Assembly: GCA_036417435.1 (NCBI GenBank)
Contig: CM070903.1
Location: 1-64,000, forward strand
DNA: 64,000 nt
Reading direction: 5' to 3'
DNA from: Inia geoffrensis
Taxonomy: Eukaryota > Chordata > Mammalia > Artiodactyla > Iniidae
A program made the position numbers and the translations under genes. Below are positions 35,821 to 46,396 of the stretch, in pieces (the stretch's first letter is position 1; each line of letters opens with the position of its first letter). Below the pieces are notes generated by a model. That model ran no database searches and was not told the origin of the DNA. It saw only the letters and a program-made list of their open reading frames with translations.

Positions 35821-36750
35821 CTTCATAGTCCCATATTCACTCTAGGTTTACCATCAGTTCTTGACTAGATACTTGCAAAATACCTTGGTTACCATAGTGG
35901 TTTATGACACATCATCTTTACCTGGATAAATACAGAAGCCTGTTGTTTTTATTAGGTTTAGAAAAACATATCTTACATGGAGACCTACCGATTATCCAGA
36001 TAAATGCCATTGTTAGGGACACATCATCTCTAACCTGGGTAACTATAAAGTATCTTGGTACTACCACTGTCAGTTATACATCATATCTTACCTGGACACC
36101 TTCAACCCATGGTCATCACATTTTTAGGGACCACCAACATCTCTAAGCTGAATACTTGCAAAACCCCTTGTTCAGCACTGGGGTTAGGATCACTAACCTG
36201 TCTTGACCGCACGTACCTGCAAAATCCCATCATCAATTTCATGGTTAAGGACACCATCGCCTCTTCACTAAGCCCCTGAAAAATGCCACGGCTGCTCTGG
36301 CGGTTAGGTTCACCGTCACACCGGGACGACCACGAAACACCAGGTTCACTGAGGTGGTGACACGGTGAGCTTCTACCTGCCTGCCTGCGCGGCCCCGACG
36401 TCAGCACTGCGTCCACAGGTCAGGCCACTACTGTCCCTTAACCGGATATCTACAAAATACCACGGTCACTCCCATGGTGAAATCGATCAGCATTTGGCAG
36501 GAGCGAGTTCCTAGGTAGGAACATCCTCACTTCCTACCTCGCTATTTACAAAGTCCCACGGATATAAACATACTCAGGCTCTCTGCCGTCTTTTTACCCT
36601 CCATCTACAAAATCCTGTGGCACTGACATAGTTAAGGATACCATCATTTCTTCCTTCAAAAGACTATGGTCACTACATTGGTGACAGCCACTGTCATCTC
36701 TTACCTGAACATCTGCCAAGTCCTATGGTCACTGCATCTCTTGACTAGAC
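35821..36750. repeat. Array segment 10, right edge
   Basis: Diverged 55-60-bp monomers, each with a variant of TACCTGGA followed by a CCATGGTCACT-like centre. The 520-bp grouping is no longer evident. The last recognisable monomer ends near GACTAGACATTCAAGG (about 36,750). Confidence 0.75.
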
Positions 36751-37380
36751 ATTCAAGGCTCTTCATGTCTGACTCTGCCTGCCTCACCAGCCTCAGCCCG
36801 TCATCCCCTCTCATCCTTTATGTGAACGTTCTAAACCGTTGAATTTCCCTGGTTACGGGCAGTAGAATGCTCAAGCCAGCCCTTACCATCTAACAGGAGC
36901 TGATAATTGCCATCTCTTGGCAACTCAGTGTTCAGCGGCCTTGAAATAGGCCATGGTGGAGTATTTACACCACAGAAACTGGCAAACGCTACACATCAGG
37001 CCCTTTCTTCTAGGCATTTACCAGGATGTACTGATGAATAAAGTAATAAATGAACAGACGGAGGCACTACTTAATATGACAACTCAATCTTGCTTTCTCA
37101 TGAATCTGATGTGACTTTTGTGGATGAAGGAATGTGTCAGTTTATTCTACATATGCCTTAAAATTTATTATTTTTCCAAATTTGTATACTTAATAAAAAA
37201 ATGGATAAACACTTACATTACAAATTACTTAGTTTATACTAATGTTGAACTTAGTTTATACAACATTAATGTATATTAATGTTGATCAGGGACTTACAGG
37301 ATTTCAATATGTCCAAAGTTGACAAATTTGCAAAAAAAAAAAAAAAAAACCCCAATAGTTAAATATTATTACACCTAACC
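36751..37380. other. Unannotated DNA right of the array
   Basis: No gene is visible. Around 36,890-37,050 there is a possible old repeat (GGAGCTGATAATTGCCATCT, CACCACAGAAACTGGCAAAC) that I cannot name. At 37,220-37,285 ATTAATGTTGA-like words repeat several times. A run of 18 A begins about 37,333. Confidence 0.5.
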
Positions 37381-37382
37381 AA

Positions 37383-37386
<4 letters not shown>

Positions 37387-37420
<34 letters not shown>

Positions 37421-37432
37421 ATATATATATCA
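37387..37432. repeat. (AT)n microsatellite, self-complementary
   Basis: An AT run of about 28 bases, then AATTTT, then a shorter ATATATAT run. The whole segment is nearly palindromic and could form a cruciform. Confidence 0.92.
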
Positions 37433-38735
37433 CCCCATTTACCAGAGCAAATCTTTTATTTCCCTTACCACATAAATTTCTTATTGGGCTTTTCATGACA
37501 ATCTAGATTTCCATCAGTAAGCATATCTGAATTTCACAAAGTTCTTAGTCACCTTTCCTTCGAAAATCAAGTAAAATGTCAAGAGAGAGAAGCAGCAATC
37601 CACATCCCCTCGTTTTAGGTCCACAGTACGGGAACCAATTTTATGGTGATTCTTCGGGGAAAGAGCTCCACATGACGGCTGCAGTTTCGATGGCTGTGTC
37701 CTTCCGATTGCCCAGAGGCTAACAGAAGCAGAATGCAATTAGTAAAGGCTCTACTTCTCATGCTGAGGTTGGTTTCAGCTTCAAACTTCTTTATTTCTCC
37801 TTGCACCCTCACTTTTCTGCAACCCTTCCTGATAACAGAAAACTGATAAGTTAAATGGACCACGGAGATGATAAACACTATTTAAAACTGATAGACCACC
37901 AGGCAATTTTCCTTTTATAAAGAAAACCTTCTATTTCTTAATGATTATTCTTAGCTACTAGCCATTTCTACTCACCAAGATCAGCCATCACCCGTGAGAA
38001 ACAATACTGGTGACAAATTAATGCAGCAACCAGGGCACAAAGGGCCCCTGAGACCACCGTTCTGTCTACTAAACCTACATCCCACCTACTTCACTCTTTC
38101 CTTTTTCAAAGTGAAAAAGATGATCTTCTTTGCTAGTACTGTAATGATCTTGTTACATGCACTGGTTGAATTCATATGGAGTTATTTCCTGCCTTGTAGG
38201 AAATTAAATGTGCTTTAAAATTATAATGTGCTACCAACTGGGTTTTTATGTTCAAAACTCCTGGGGTCAGATTCATGTGGGGCTCTCCCTTGATATTTTG
38301 ACACTAGGAGAGAAAACGCTTTACAGTCAGATCTATTACCAATATGAAAGAGCAACTGAAGAGCTTGCCTCTCTGTGTTTATCAGCATCTTTTGGGCAAC
38401 AAGAGACAGCTGGGCCCTGCTGTAGGCAGAGCAGCGGGCAAAGTCTGGCATTTAGGCTTCCAGCTATGGCACTTCCTGGCTCAGCAAGGACCCTTGTCTT
38501 TCCAGCCTTGCACCCTCTCAGGCCATGACTGAGATGACTTCCAAAGTTAATTCTGTATTTTATATATCTCATGTCTTGACTATTATCTCTGAATACAATC
38601 ACAATACTATATAGCTATTATTATACACATGATATATATTATATCATACATATTAGTATAAAGCCTAATAATAACTTTATTTTATGTAATAAGCTTGGAA
38701 CTCCAGGGGTTGATACTAAAATGAATATTTTGGTT
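37433..38735. other. Unannotated intergenic DNA
   Basis: Mostly unique-looking sequence. The longest frames (38,208-38,528 plus, 37,615-37,878 minus) overlap each other on opposite strands and show no domain or family resemblance. No RNA gene is recognisable. Confidence 0.5.
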
Positions 38736-38739
38736 CTTA

Positions 38740-39650
38740 AGGTGCTAAGAACAATGATAACATGTATGGGGGGATTCCCCACGCCAGCTGGGTGTCCCAC
38801 AAATTTAATTCAATCCTGAACCTATCTACCAGGAGACAGCATCAGATCCCACAGGTTAGGGACTCAGTCTCACAACACTGTTCCCCCCACCACCACTTCA
38901 GATGCCAATTGCAAGTCCAGATTGTTCTCTGTACTTCTGACTGACTGCCTATAAATCAGAGGTTCCCACAACCCCCTCCTTGTGTTTGATTAATTTGCTG
39001 GAATGGCTCACAGAACTCAGAAAAAACATTTTACTCATTAGACCACTGCTTTATTATAAAAGAATATAACTCAGGAGCAACCAAATTGGATGAGGCAGAG
39101 GGCAAGGTATAGGGAAGGGGCACAGAACTCCAAAGCCCTCTCTGAGTGCCCCACTCTCCCAGCACCTCTACATGTTCACCAACCCAGAAGCCCCCCAAAT
39201 CCCATCCTTCTGGGTTTCTATGGAGGCTTCATTATACAAGTATAATTGACTGACTCACTGGCCACTGGTGATTGATTCACCCTCCAGCCCCTCTCCCCTC
39301 TCCCTTCCCTGGAAACCAGGGGGTGGGACTCAAAGTTCCAACCCCCTAATCCAGGTTGGTTCCCCTGGCAACCAGCCCCCCTCCTTAGGAGCTTTCCAAA
39401 AGTCACCTCAAGAACACAAACCCGGTAGTGGTGGAAAGGCCTTGTTTTGAATAACAAGACACCCATTTCACCTTTATGGCTCTGAAGGGATTTCAGGAAC
39501 TGAGGACAGGAGACCAGATATTATAACAAAAGACACTCTCAATTACTCTTTTCACTCAGGAAATTCCAAGGGTTTTGGGAAGCTGTGAGTCAGAAACCAT
39601 GAACGAAGACCAAATCTATATAAATCTCATAAATCACAATACCAGAGTAC
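38740..39650. mobile_element. Probable old ERVL-type LTR
   Basis: A long stretch with landmarks I associate with an old LTR: TGCTGGAATGGCTCACAGAA, GTGATTGATTCACCCTCCAG, TGGTTCCCCTGGCAACCAGC, and TATAAATCTCATAAATCACA near the end. No flanking internal sequence. Family and exact borders are uncertain. Confidence 0.5.
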
Positions 39651-40124
39651 TTTTTTAAAAATCAAGAGAAACCAAATAGATACACAAACAGAACAGGTTG
39701 CCACTTCTAAGCATACTATTTATCTTAAAAATGAAACTCTATTTATGCATTCTGATTACTTAACTTCATTATCCTCTCCCTTTTTTTTAAGCGGACACCA
39801 AACAATTAGATGTTCTAGTCCCAGTAAAAAATATCAACATCACTGTACATGGATTCGTATACCATTTAACAGATATTTATAAAACCCAGCATGGTTAGTG
39901 TCAAATGACAAAACTAAATTTAGTAATGAATTTGATGTCCTTTATTCAAGGGAAAATGATCCATGGAGTAGGGGTACAGTGCCTCACAAGCAGCAGACTG
40001 CTCTTCCTGAGGGATTATGGGCAAGAAAGAGTTTCAGAGAATATTGGAAGAGGCAACGCGCAAACAGCACACAGTTAGTTGGCTAGGAGGCTGTGGACTT
40101 CCTTACAAGACGGGCAAATCCTAT
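39651..40124. other. Unannotated DNA hosting a solo LTR
   Basis: No gene or confident repeat. The part from about 39,890 may belong to another old LTR whose continuation resumes after 40,560. Confidence 0.4.
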
Positions 40125-40560
40125 TGTTACCGAATCCAAGCTCGCTCTGCTCACCACACGACAGGTCAATGAATCAGACACGAGGTGCTGATGCAAGGAA
40201 GATGGCAGACCGAGAAGACGGCAGACTAGAGTCTCCGAGAAACCATCATATCGGGGTCTGGATGCAGGTTTCTTTTATGGAATCAGAGAGGTAGAGGCAG
40301 TGAGGAAGTAGAGTAAAAGCGCCGTCAGTCTTGCAGAACATCTCCCGGAATGACAAGCCTCAGAGGGGGTCTGTTAGTTTCTTGTAGCCACTCACAGGCG
40401 GCAGGGTCAGATTATCTCCCTGAGAGCTGAGCAGCGGAGGGGCAGGGTTCCCTGATGAGGCCATTATGTATGATTATAGTAACAAAAGCAACGAAAGGCA
40501 AGGGCTAAAGTCAAAGAAACCGATCCAACATGGAGTCCCATTTAGCTCTTCCCTGTTACA
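40125..40560 (-). mobile_element. Solo LTR with 4-bp CTAT target duplication
   Basis: On the plus strand the element runs from TGTTACCGAATCCAAGC to CTCTTCCCTGTTACA. The ends are short inverted repeats (TGTTAC/GTAACA), and CTAT occurs just before (40,121-40,124) and just after (40,561-40,564). A 436-bp LTR with 4-bp duplication fits a class I endogenous retrovirus. No internal genes remain. The minus orientation is tentative, based on the TGTAACAGGGAAGAG start on that strand. Confidence 0.82.
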
Positions 40561-40564
40561 CTAT

Positions 40565-40846
40565 TTTCTAGGGTAAGGTGAGCGGCCTAAAGCTGAGTTG
40601 GAGGGCTGTGACTGGTGCGTGTTAGGCTCCCTTGAGAGGTATTTCTCCTAAGTGCAGGCTGACTTAGGGTTAGGATTGTGACGTGGGCCGTGCCGCTGGC
40701 GTGGCCTCCATTATGTGGGCTCCGATATACGCAGTGACCTTATCATTAGATGTAACAGAAAGTCAAAGGTGTGGTAGTATTTCTTTTTGTTGTAGAAGTT
40801 CGCTGTTTGGTGCTATTCAAGAGGACAAAAGTACTCTTTTCTGTTT
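40565..40846. other. Unannotated DNA
   Basis: Continues the sequence left of the solo LTR. No gene seen. The open frame at 40,683-41,114 is mainly a translated SINE. Confidence 0.4.
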
Positions 40847-41048
40847 GTTTTCTTTTCGGTACGCGGGCCTCTCACTGCTGTGGCCTCTCCCGTTGCGGAG
40901 CACAGGCTCCAGACGCGCAGGCTCAGCGGCCATGGCTCACGGGCCCAGCCGCTCCGCGGCATGTGGGATCTTCCCGGACCGGGGCACGAACCCGTGTACC
41001 CTGCATTGGCAGGCGGACTCTGAACCACTGCACCACCAGGGAAGCCCC
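40847..41048 (-). mobile_element. CHR-2-like SINE, minus strand
   Basis: Reverse complement of the usual element, ending CACCACCAGGGAAGCCCC. The flank CTTTTCTGTTT on the left reappears as TTTTCTGTTTT on the right. It is the second of the two minus-strand copies in the window. Confidence 0.94.
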
Positions 41049-41164
41049 CTTTTCTGTTTTTGTTTTTGTTTTGTTTTGTACAGAAAATTGTCACACATCA
41101 AAGAGAATGGTTAAACTTGAAATAGTCATATGATGAAGTGTTACACAACCATTAAAAACATATT

Positions 41165-41226
41165 TTAGTTGGTGCAATACTGTAAATCAACTATACTTCA
41201 ATAAAAAACCAAAAATCAAAAAAAAA
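41165..41226 (+). mobile_element. Tiny L1 3' end fragment
   Basis: ACTGTAAATCAACTATACTT followed by CAATAAAAAACC is the terminal segment of the cetartiodactyl L1 3' UTR, severely 5' truncated. Confidence 0.6.
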
Positions 41227-41940
41227 CATACTTTAGAAAATATTGGCTAACCTACAAAAATGCCCATGAAATAATATTGTACGGAAAGGAAAATATATGC
41301 AATATACATATTATAAATTCAATCATATTTAAAATGCATTATACATGCAAAAAATAAGGTACAAAGCAATACACTAAACAGTTCACTCTGAGAGTGGAAT
41401 AATGAGTGATTTTTATGTTCCTCTGTAGACATTTTGTAGCTTATAAATTTGTGTTTGAGTTATTAACAGGAAGGGGAAGAAACTCCTCACGGTATCTCTC
41501 TGTTCTCCTCTTGCCTGCTTTCTTCGATGAGAACAAGCTTAGACTTATGAGGATTAAGCAGGAGACCATCTCTAAACAGCATCTGCAGCTCAGGAGCTCA
41601 AAGATGCTGGTTCTCCTCCCTCCACCAAGGCTGCTTCCACAATTTTATCTGTAGCTCTAATTTGGAGTTACTTTGTGTTATTAATCTTTACTTGTATAAC
41701 CTGCATGCTAAGCAGACTGTAATTTTTGCAAGACCTAGTAGACCTCCAGTAAGAAAATAATACCATATATCACTGACCTGTAGGCTTTTCAGAGCAGGAC
41801 TTTAAGACTTACTTCCTAGGCCTTATGAGAAAATAATCCAAAGAGAAGCATTATTGTTATAAGATAAAAATCAGTACAGAGATCAGAAGAATGAGATCAT
41901 CGCGATTTCGGTTTAGCGAAGGAGACAGGCCACGGTGGTC
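41227..41940. other. Unannotated intergenic DNA
   Basis: No recognisable gene or repeat. The frame at 41,406-41,654 (82 codons) has no family resemblance. Confidence 0.5.
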
Positions 41941-41949
41941 AGTTTCTTA

Positions 41950-42172
41950 GGTTACGTCAGGGTTTCTGCACCTCAGCACTATTAATACTTTGGACCAGAG
42001 AATGTGTGGGTAATTCCTTGTCGTGGGAAACTGTCCTGTGCACTGTAGGGTGTTTAACAGCATCCTCGACCCACCATCACCCCTCCCCAGTTGTGACAAC
42101 TAGAAATGTCTCCAGACATTATCAAGTGTCCCCTTGGGGATGAGCCTGCCCCCAGTTGAGAACCGTTGGATT
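41950..42172 (+). mobile_element. MER5-like hAT-Charlie DNA transposon fragment
   Basis: Landmarks CAGCACTATTAATACTTTGG, CTGTCCTGTGCACTGTAGGG, TGACAACTAGAAATGTCTCC, CCAGACATTATCAAGTGTCC and TTGAGAACCGTTGG match the MER5A non-autonomous element. No transposase is encoded. Confidence 0.85.
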
Positions 42173-42174
42173 GA

Positions 42175-42847
42175 TTATAGGAAGAAGAAAAATCAAAAGC
42201 ATGATGTTCTTTTATTTTCTTCAAATCTTCTGACCAACAAGACTGCTAATGGAAGTCTACAGACAGGTCCTAACAAAACAGATTTAATTTAGAAAGAGGT
42301 AGTTGTGGATTTAACCACTTGAACAAAGAGTTGTAATTCTTTTCTTTAGTCCGCTGCCTGTTCATCCTAATAAGAGTCCCTTATCAAGCAGTAGGTCTCT
42401 TGGGATGAAACCTACCAGTGTGTTTCAGATTCAAGGGAAAAGAGCTGGAAACTCATAAGGTGGAGCGAAGGTCTGTTTGTAACTCAGAGAAAGTATATTC
42501 TGGAGCAAGTTTACTTAAGAATTAACTGCAATGCACAGAACTTGCTAGAACCCCATTCGGCCACTGGGATTTAATACAGTGGAAGTGAACACTGGTTCAA
42601 ACCACAAAACCAAATAACACTAAAAGATCTTGCTTTTGAAAAGTACATTTAATTTGACCAGTCAGCAAAATATTGTGCTTGTAGAATGCAATTTTAGCTG
42701 TAAAGTTGGTTTCCCATTTTAGGGGGCCTCCCACACTTTTGTGGGTTTTAACTCCAGGTGTACTACCAGGAGTGACTATCATATGAGGGAAATATCTCCT
42801 CTGCTTTGGGTAGGGGGAAGGAAAAGTAACGATTTAAAAATAAGCCC
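42175..42847. other. Unannotated intergenic DNA
   Basis: No gene or confident repeat recognised. Confidence 0.5.
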
Positions 42848-43002
42848 AGGGACTTCCCTGGTGGTCCAGTGGTTAAGACTCCACGCTTCCAATGCAGGGG
42901 GCTCAGGTTTGATCCCTGGTCAGGTAACTAGATACCACATGCCGCAACTAAAGATCCCGCATGCTGCAACTAAGACCTGGCACAGACAAATAAATAAATA
43001 AA
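42848..43002 (+). mobile_element. Short CHR-related SINE
   Basis: AGGGACTTCCCTGGTGGTCC head, GGTTTGATCCC in place of the B box, ending AAATAAATAAATAAAT. Located directly left of the L1-composite tandem array. Confidence 0.9.
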
Positions 43003-43019
43003 TATTTTAAAAAACAAAA

Positions 43020-43139
43020 CAAAACTACTAGAGCCTTATGTGACAAAGGAGAAGGGCAACCTTTCAAGAAGACAACTTCAAGTGCCATGTTTTCCTCACA
43101 CTCTTATTTTTTCTTTTTTTTCTGTTTCACAAAAAAAAG
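43020..43139 (+). repeat. Composite array: leftmost partial spacer
   Basis: GGCAACCTTTCAAGAAGACA and TTTTCCTCACACTCTTATTT correspond to the end of the spacer found in the later units, so the array begins with a truncated spacer. Confidence 0.75.
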
Positions 43140-43930
43140 GGCATGGAAAAATGCTCAACATCAGGAATTAATACGGACATGCAAATCCAATGGACAAAAA
43201 TGTCCACCTGACAACAGTCAGAACGATCCTCAGCAAAAAAACTCTACAAACAAAAAGTGCTGACGGGGCTTTAGAGAACTGTGTACCCTCTAGCTGTTGC
43301 TGGGAATAAAGTGGTAACAGCCAGTAGTGAGAACAAAATGGAGGTGCGTTTAAAGGTAAAAATTGAGCTACCATGTGATCTGGTAGGCCCATTGCTTGGC
43401 CTATCACCTGAGAAGGCCAGAATCAAAAAGGCACAGGCTGGCAATCCTGCACTGCAGCAATGTTTACCATAGCCAAGACTTGGAAGCAACCAAAATGTCC
43501 ATCAACACATGAATGCACAAAGAAGAAGTGGTCCATGTGCACAATGGAATATGACTCCGATAAAAAGTATAAATTAAATGTAAAAAACAAACATAAGCAA
43601 GGAGACATAAGCTTTTAGGGGTTTATCTGGGCACATTCTACTCTCATTTACAACCGAGGAACACGACTTCCAGGAAGCTTTTGTTTCCCTAGTAACCAGA
43701 GTGGGGAAGGAAGAAGTCCTGCTGCCCTGTGGCCATTCCCCTCAACAGCAGCTCTAAAACCTGTGCTAATGGTCCCTTCATATTCACAAGGACTGCAGGG
43801 CTGTAAATGACACCTACCCTCACAATGTCTTGAGGGAGGTAATGGCCAAAAAACTTCACAATGTGGCACATACTTCAAGAAAACAATTTGAAGAGGTAAG
43901 CTGTACTCACTCTTTAAAAAAAAAAAAAAG
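43140..43930 (+). repeat. Composite unit 1, internally deleted
   Basis: It jumps from GGAATATGACTCCGATAAAA in ORF2 almost directly to the extreme L1 end (TATAAATTAAATGTAAAAAA). About 450 bp of L1 3' sequence that the other units keep is lost. The spacer (about 43,580-43,920) is intact. Confidence 0.85.
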
Positions 43931-45177
43931 GACATGGCTAAAAGCTCAATATAAGGAATTACTAGATGCATGGAACTCCAACCACAAAAATGTATAAGCT
44001 CACACCTGTCAGAGTGACCATCAACAAAAAAACTCCAAACAATAAATGCTGAACAGGTAGTGGACAAATGCGTACCGTCAACTTTAAGTGGGACGTAAAC
44101 TGGTAAGAGCCACTACTGAGAACAGAATGGAGGTGCCTTTAAAAGGTAAACATTTCGCTACCATAGGATCCAGCAGGCCCACTCCTCAGCCTATAACCGA
44201 AGAAGACAGAGTTGGAAAGACACGGGCAGGCAAAACTGCGCTGCAGCAGTATGACAATAGCCAAGACATGGAAGCAACCAAAAAATCCATCAACAGATGA
44301 GTGGACAAAGAAGAATTGGTACATGTACAGATGGAATATTAGCCAAAGAAAAAAATGAAACAATGCCGTTTGCAGCACCATAGATGAGTCTAGAGGTATT
44401 CACACAATTTGAAGTTAAGTCAGAAAGCGAAAGACACGTATCCTATGATATCAATTATAGGTGTTACCTAAAAATTCATACCAATGAAGATATTTCCACA
44501 AATAAAGGCAATCACAGATTCCTTGAACAAACTTAGGGTTAACCAAATGGAAACGTGTGAGGATTATATAAATTAGGATATTGGGGTTAACAGAATTATA
44601 CAAACACATGGGAAATATATAATCACCAAAGACCTACAGAATACCAAGAGAAGACTACTCAATATTGTGTCATAACCTACATGGGAAATGGATGCAAAGA
44701 TGAATAGATATATGTATATGTGTAAAAGAACCACATCTTGAACACCTAGAACAAACAAAACATTGTAATCAAATTTGCTGTGATAAAAAATATAAATTAA
44801 ATTAAAAAACGCACAGGAAATAACGAGACATAAGCTTATGTGGGTTTTTCCTTTCACATTCCATTCTAATTCACATCCTAGGAACACGACATCCAGGAAG
44901 GCTCTGTAGCCCTAGCGACCAGATTTGAGAACGGAGAAAAACTGCCGCCTTGTGGCCATTTCCCACAAGAGTGCCTTTAAACCCACAGCTAATGGTCACT
45001 TAATATTCACAGGGACACAGGGCTGTAAATGACACCTGCCCTCAAAAAAAATCCTGGGGTCGAAAATCAACCCAAAAATTCAAAAGAGGTCAACCTTTCA
45101 AGAGGACAATTTCAAGAGGTATATTTTACTCACATTCTTTCTTTTTTTTTTTTTTTTTTTTTTGTTTAACAAAAGAA
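43931..45177 (+). repeat. Composite unit 2
   Basis: L1 part to about 44,805, spacer from about 44,810. 1,247 bp. Spacer starts near GGAAATAACGAGACATAAGC. Confidence 0.88.
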
Positions 45178-46396
45178 AGGCATGGAACAATGCTCAACAT
45201 CAGGAATTAATAAAGACATGCAAATCCAATATACAAAACCTTCACCTCACAACATTCAGAGTGATCATCAGCAAAAAATCTACAAACAATAAATGCTGAA
45301 GGGGTTTTAGAGAACTGTGTACCCTCTAGCTGCTGGTGGGATGTAAACTGGTAAGAGCCAGTAGTGAGAAGAGAGTGGAGGTGCATTTAAATGTAAAAAT
45401 TGAGCTACCATGTGATCTGGTAGGCCCACTGCTTGGCCTATCACCTGAGAAGGCCAGAATCAAAAAGACACAGGCTGGCCATCCTGCACTTCAGCAACAT
45501 GTACCATAGCCAAGACTTGGAAGCAACCAAAATGTCCATCAACAGATCAATACACAAAGCAGAAGTGGTCCATGAAGACAATGGAATATTAGCCATGGAA
45601 AAACATGGAACAGTGCTGTTTGCACCACCATAGAAGGACCTAGAGATAATCACACATCTTGAAGTAAGAAAGAAACCGAAAGACAGATATCCCATGATAT
45701 TACTTCTAGGTGTTACTTAAAGATTGATACCCATGAACTTATTTCCAAGAGAAGGACACTCACGGATTAAGAAAACAAAATTATGGTTAACCAAATGGAA
45801 AGGTGTGAGGAATGGATAAAGTAGGATATGGGGGTTGACAGACATATACTAATACATATGAAATATATAATCACCAAAGACCTATGGAATACCAAGAGAG
45901 GTCTACTCAACACTCTGTAATAACCTACATGGGAAAGGACCCAAAGATGAATAGATAGATACATAGACATAATAAACAGGATTCTGTACACCTAGAAAAA
46001 ACACAACATTTTTAGCCAATTTGCTCTGATCAAAACTAAAAATTAAATTTAAAAAACAAACAAGAAGTAAGGAGATATAAATTCTTGGGGGTTTGCCCTG
46101 GCACATTCCACTCTAATTTGCAGCCTACTAACACGATTTCCAGGAAGGCTCTGTTGCCCAAATACCCAGAATTGGAAATGTAGAAATGCTGCTTCCTTGT
46201 GGCCGTTTCCCACAAGAGTGGCTTTAAACCCACAGCTAATGGTCACTTAACATTCACAAAGACTGAGGGCTGTAAATGACACCTGCCCTCAAAAAATGTC
46301 CAGAGGTAGGGAATGGCCAAAAAAACCTCAAAACAGAGCAAATTTTTTAAGAAGATAGTATGAAAATGTAAGTTTCACTCACTCTTAAAAAAAAAG
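45178..46396 (+). repeat. Composite unit 3
   Basis: 1,219 bp, same order of L1 tail and spacer. Preceded by a T-run of 22 (about 45,141-45,163) at the end of the previous spacer, which is expanded compared with other units. Confidence 0.88.

Larger units (their letters stand above)
11214..36750. repeat. 25.5-kb hierarchical tandem array (58 bp, 520 bp, 2.75 kb)
   Basis: The basic monomer is about 54-62 bp. It starts near TTACCTGGATACCTGCAAAA, has a CCATGGTCACTACTGTGG-like centre and ends near GACACCATCATC. Nine distinguishable monomers follow in fixed order, giving units of about 520 bp. The ninth monomer carries a GATCAGATGGTCTGTG landmark. I located about 44 such landmarks, for example near 11,530, 12,038, 12,556, 13,075, 16,548, 17,064, 17,560, 18,090, 23,398 and 23,905. 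Units fall into variants A-E that recur in order at about 2.75 kb. Six SINEs and one LTR interrupt the array. The 58-bp period is not a multiple of three and the frames are short, so it is not coding. I do not recognise the family. Confidence 0.93.

Noticed and set aside
11214..36750. CRISPR-like or protein-repeat interpretation of the tandem array
   Set aside because: The host is a mammal, monomers are contiguous without spacers, the 58-bp period is not a multiple of three and no frame stays open over more than two or three monomers.
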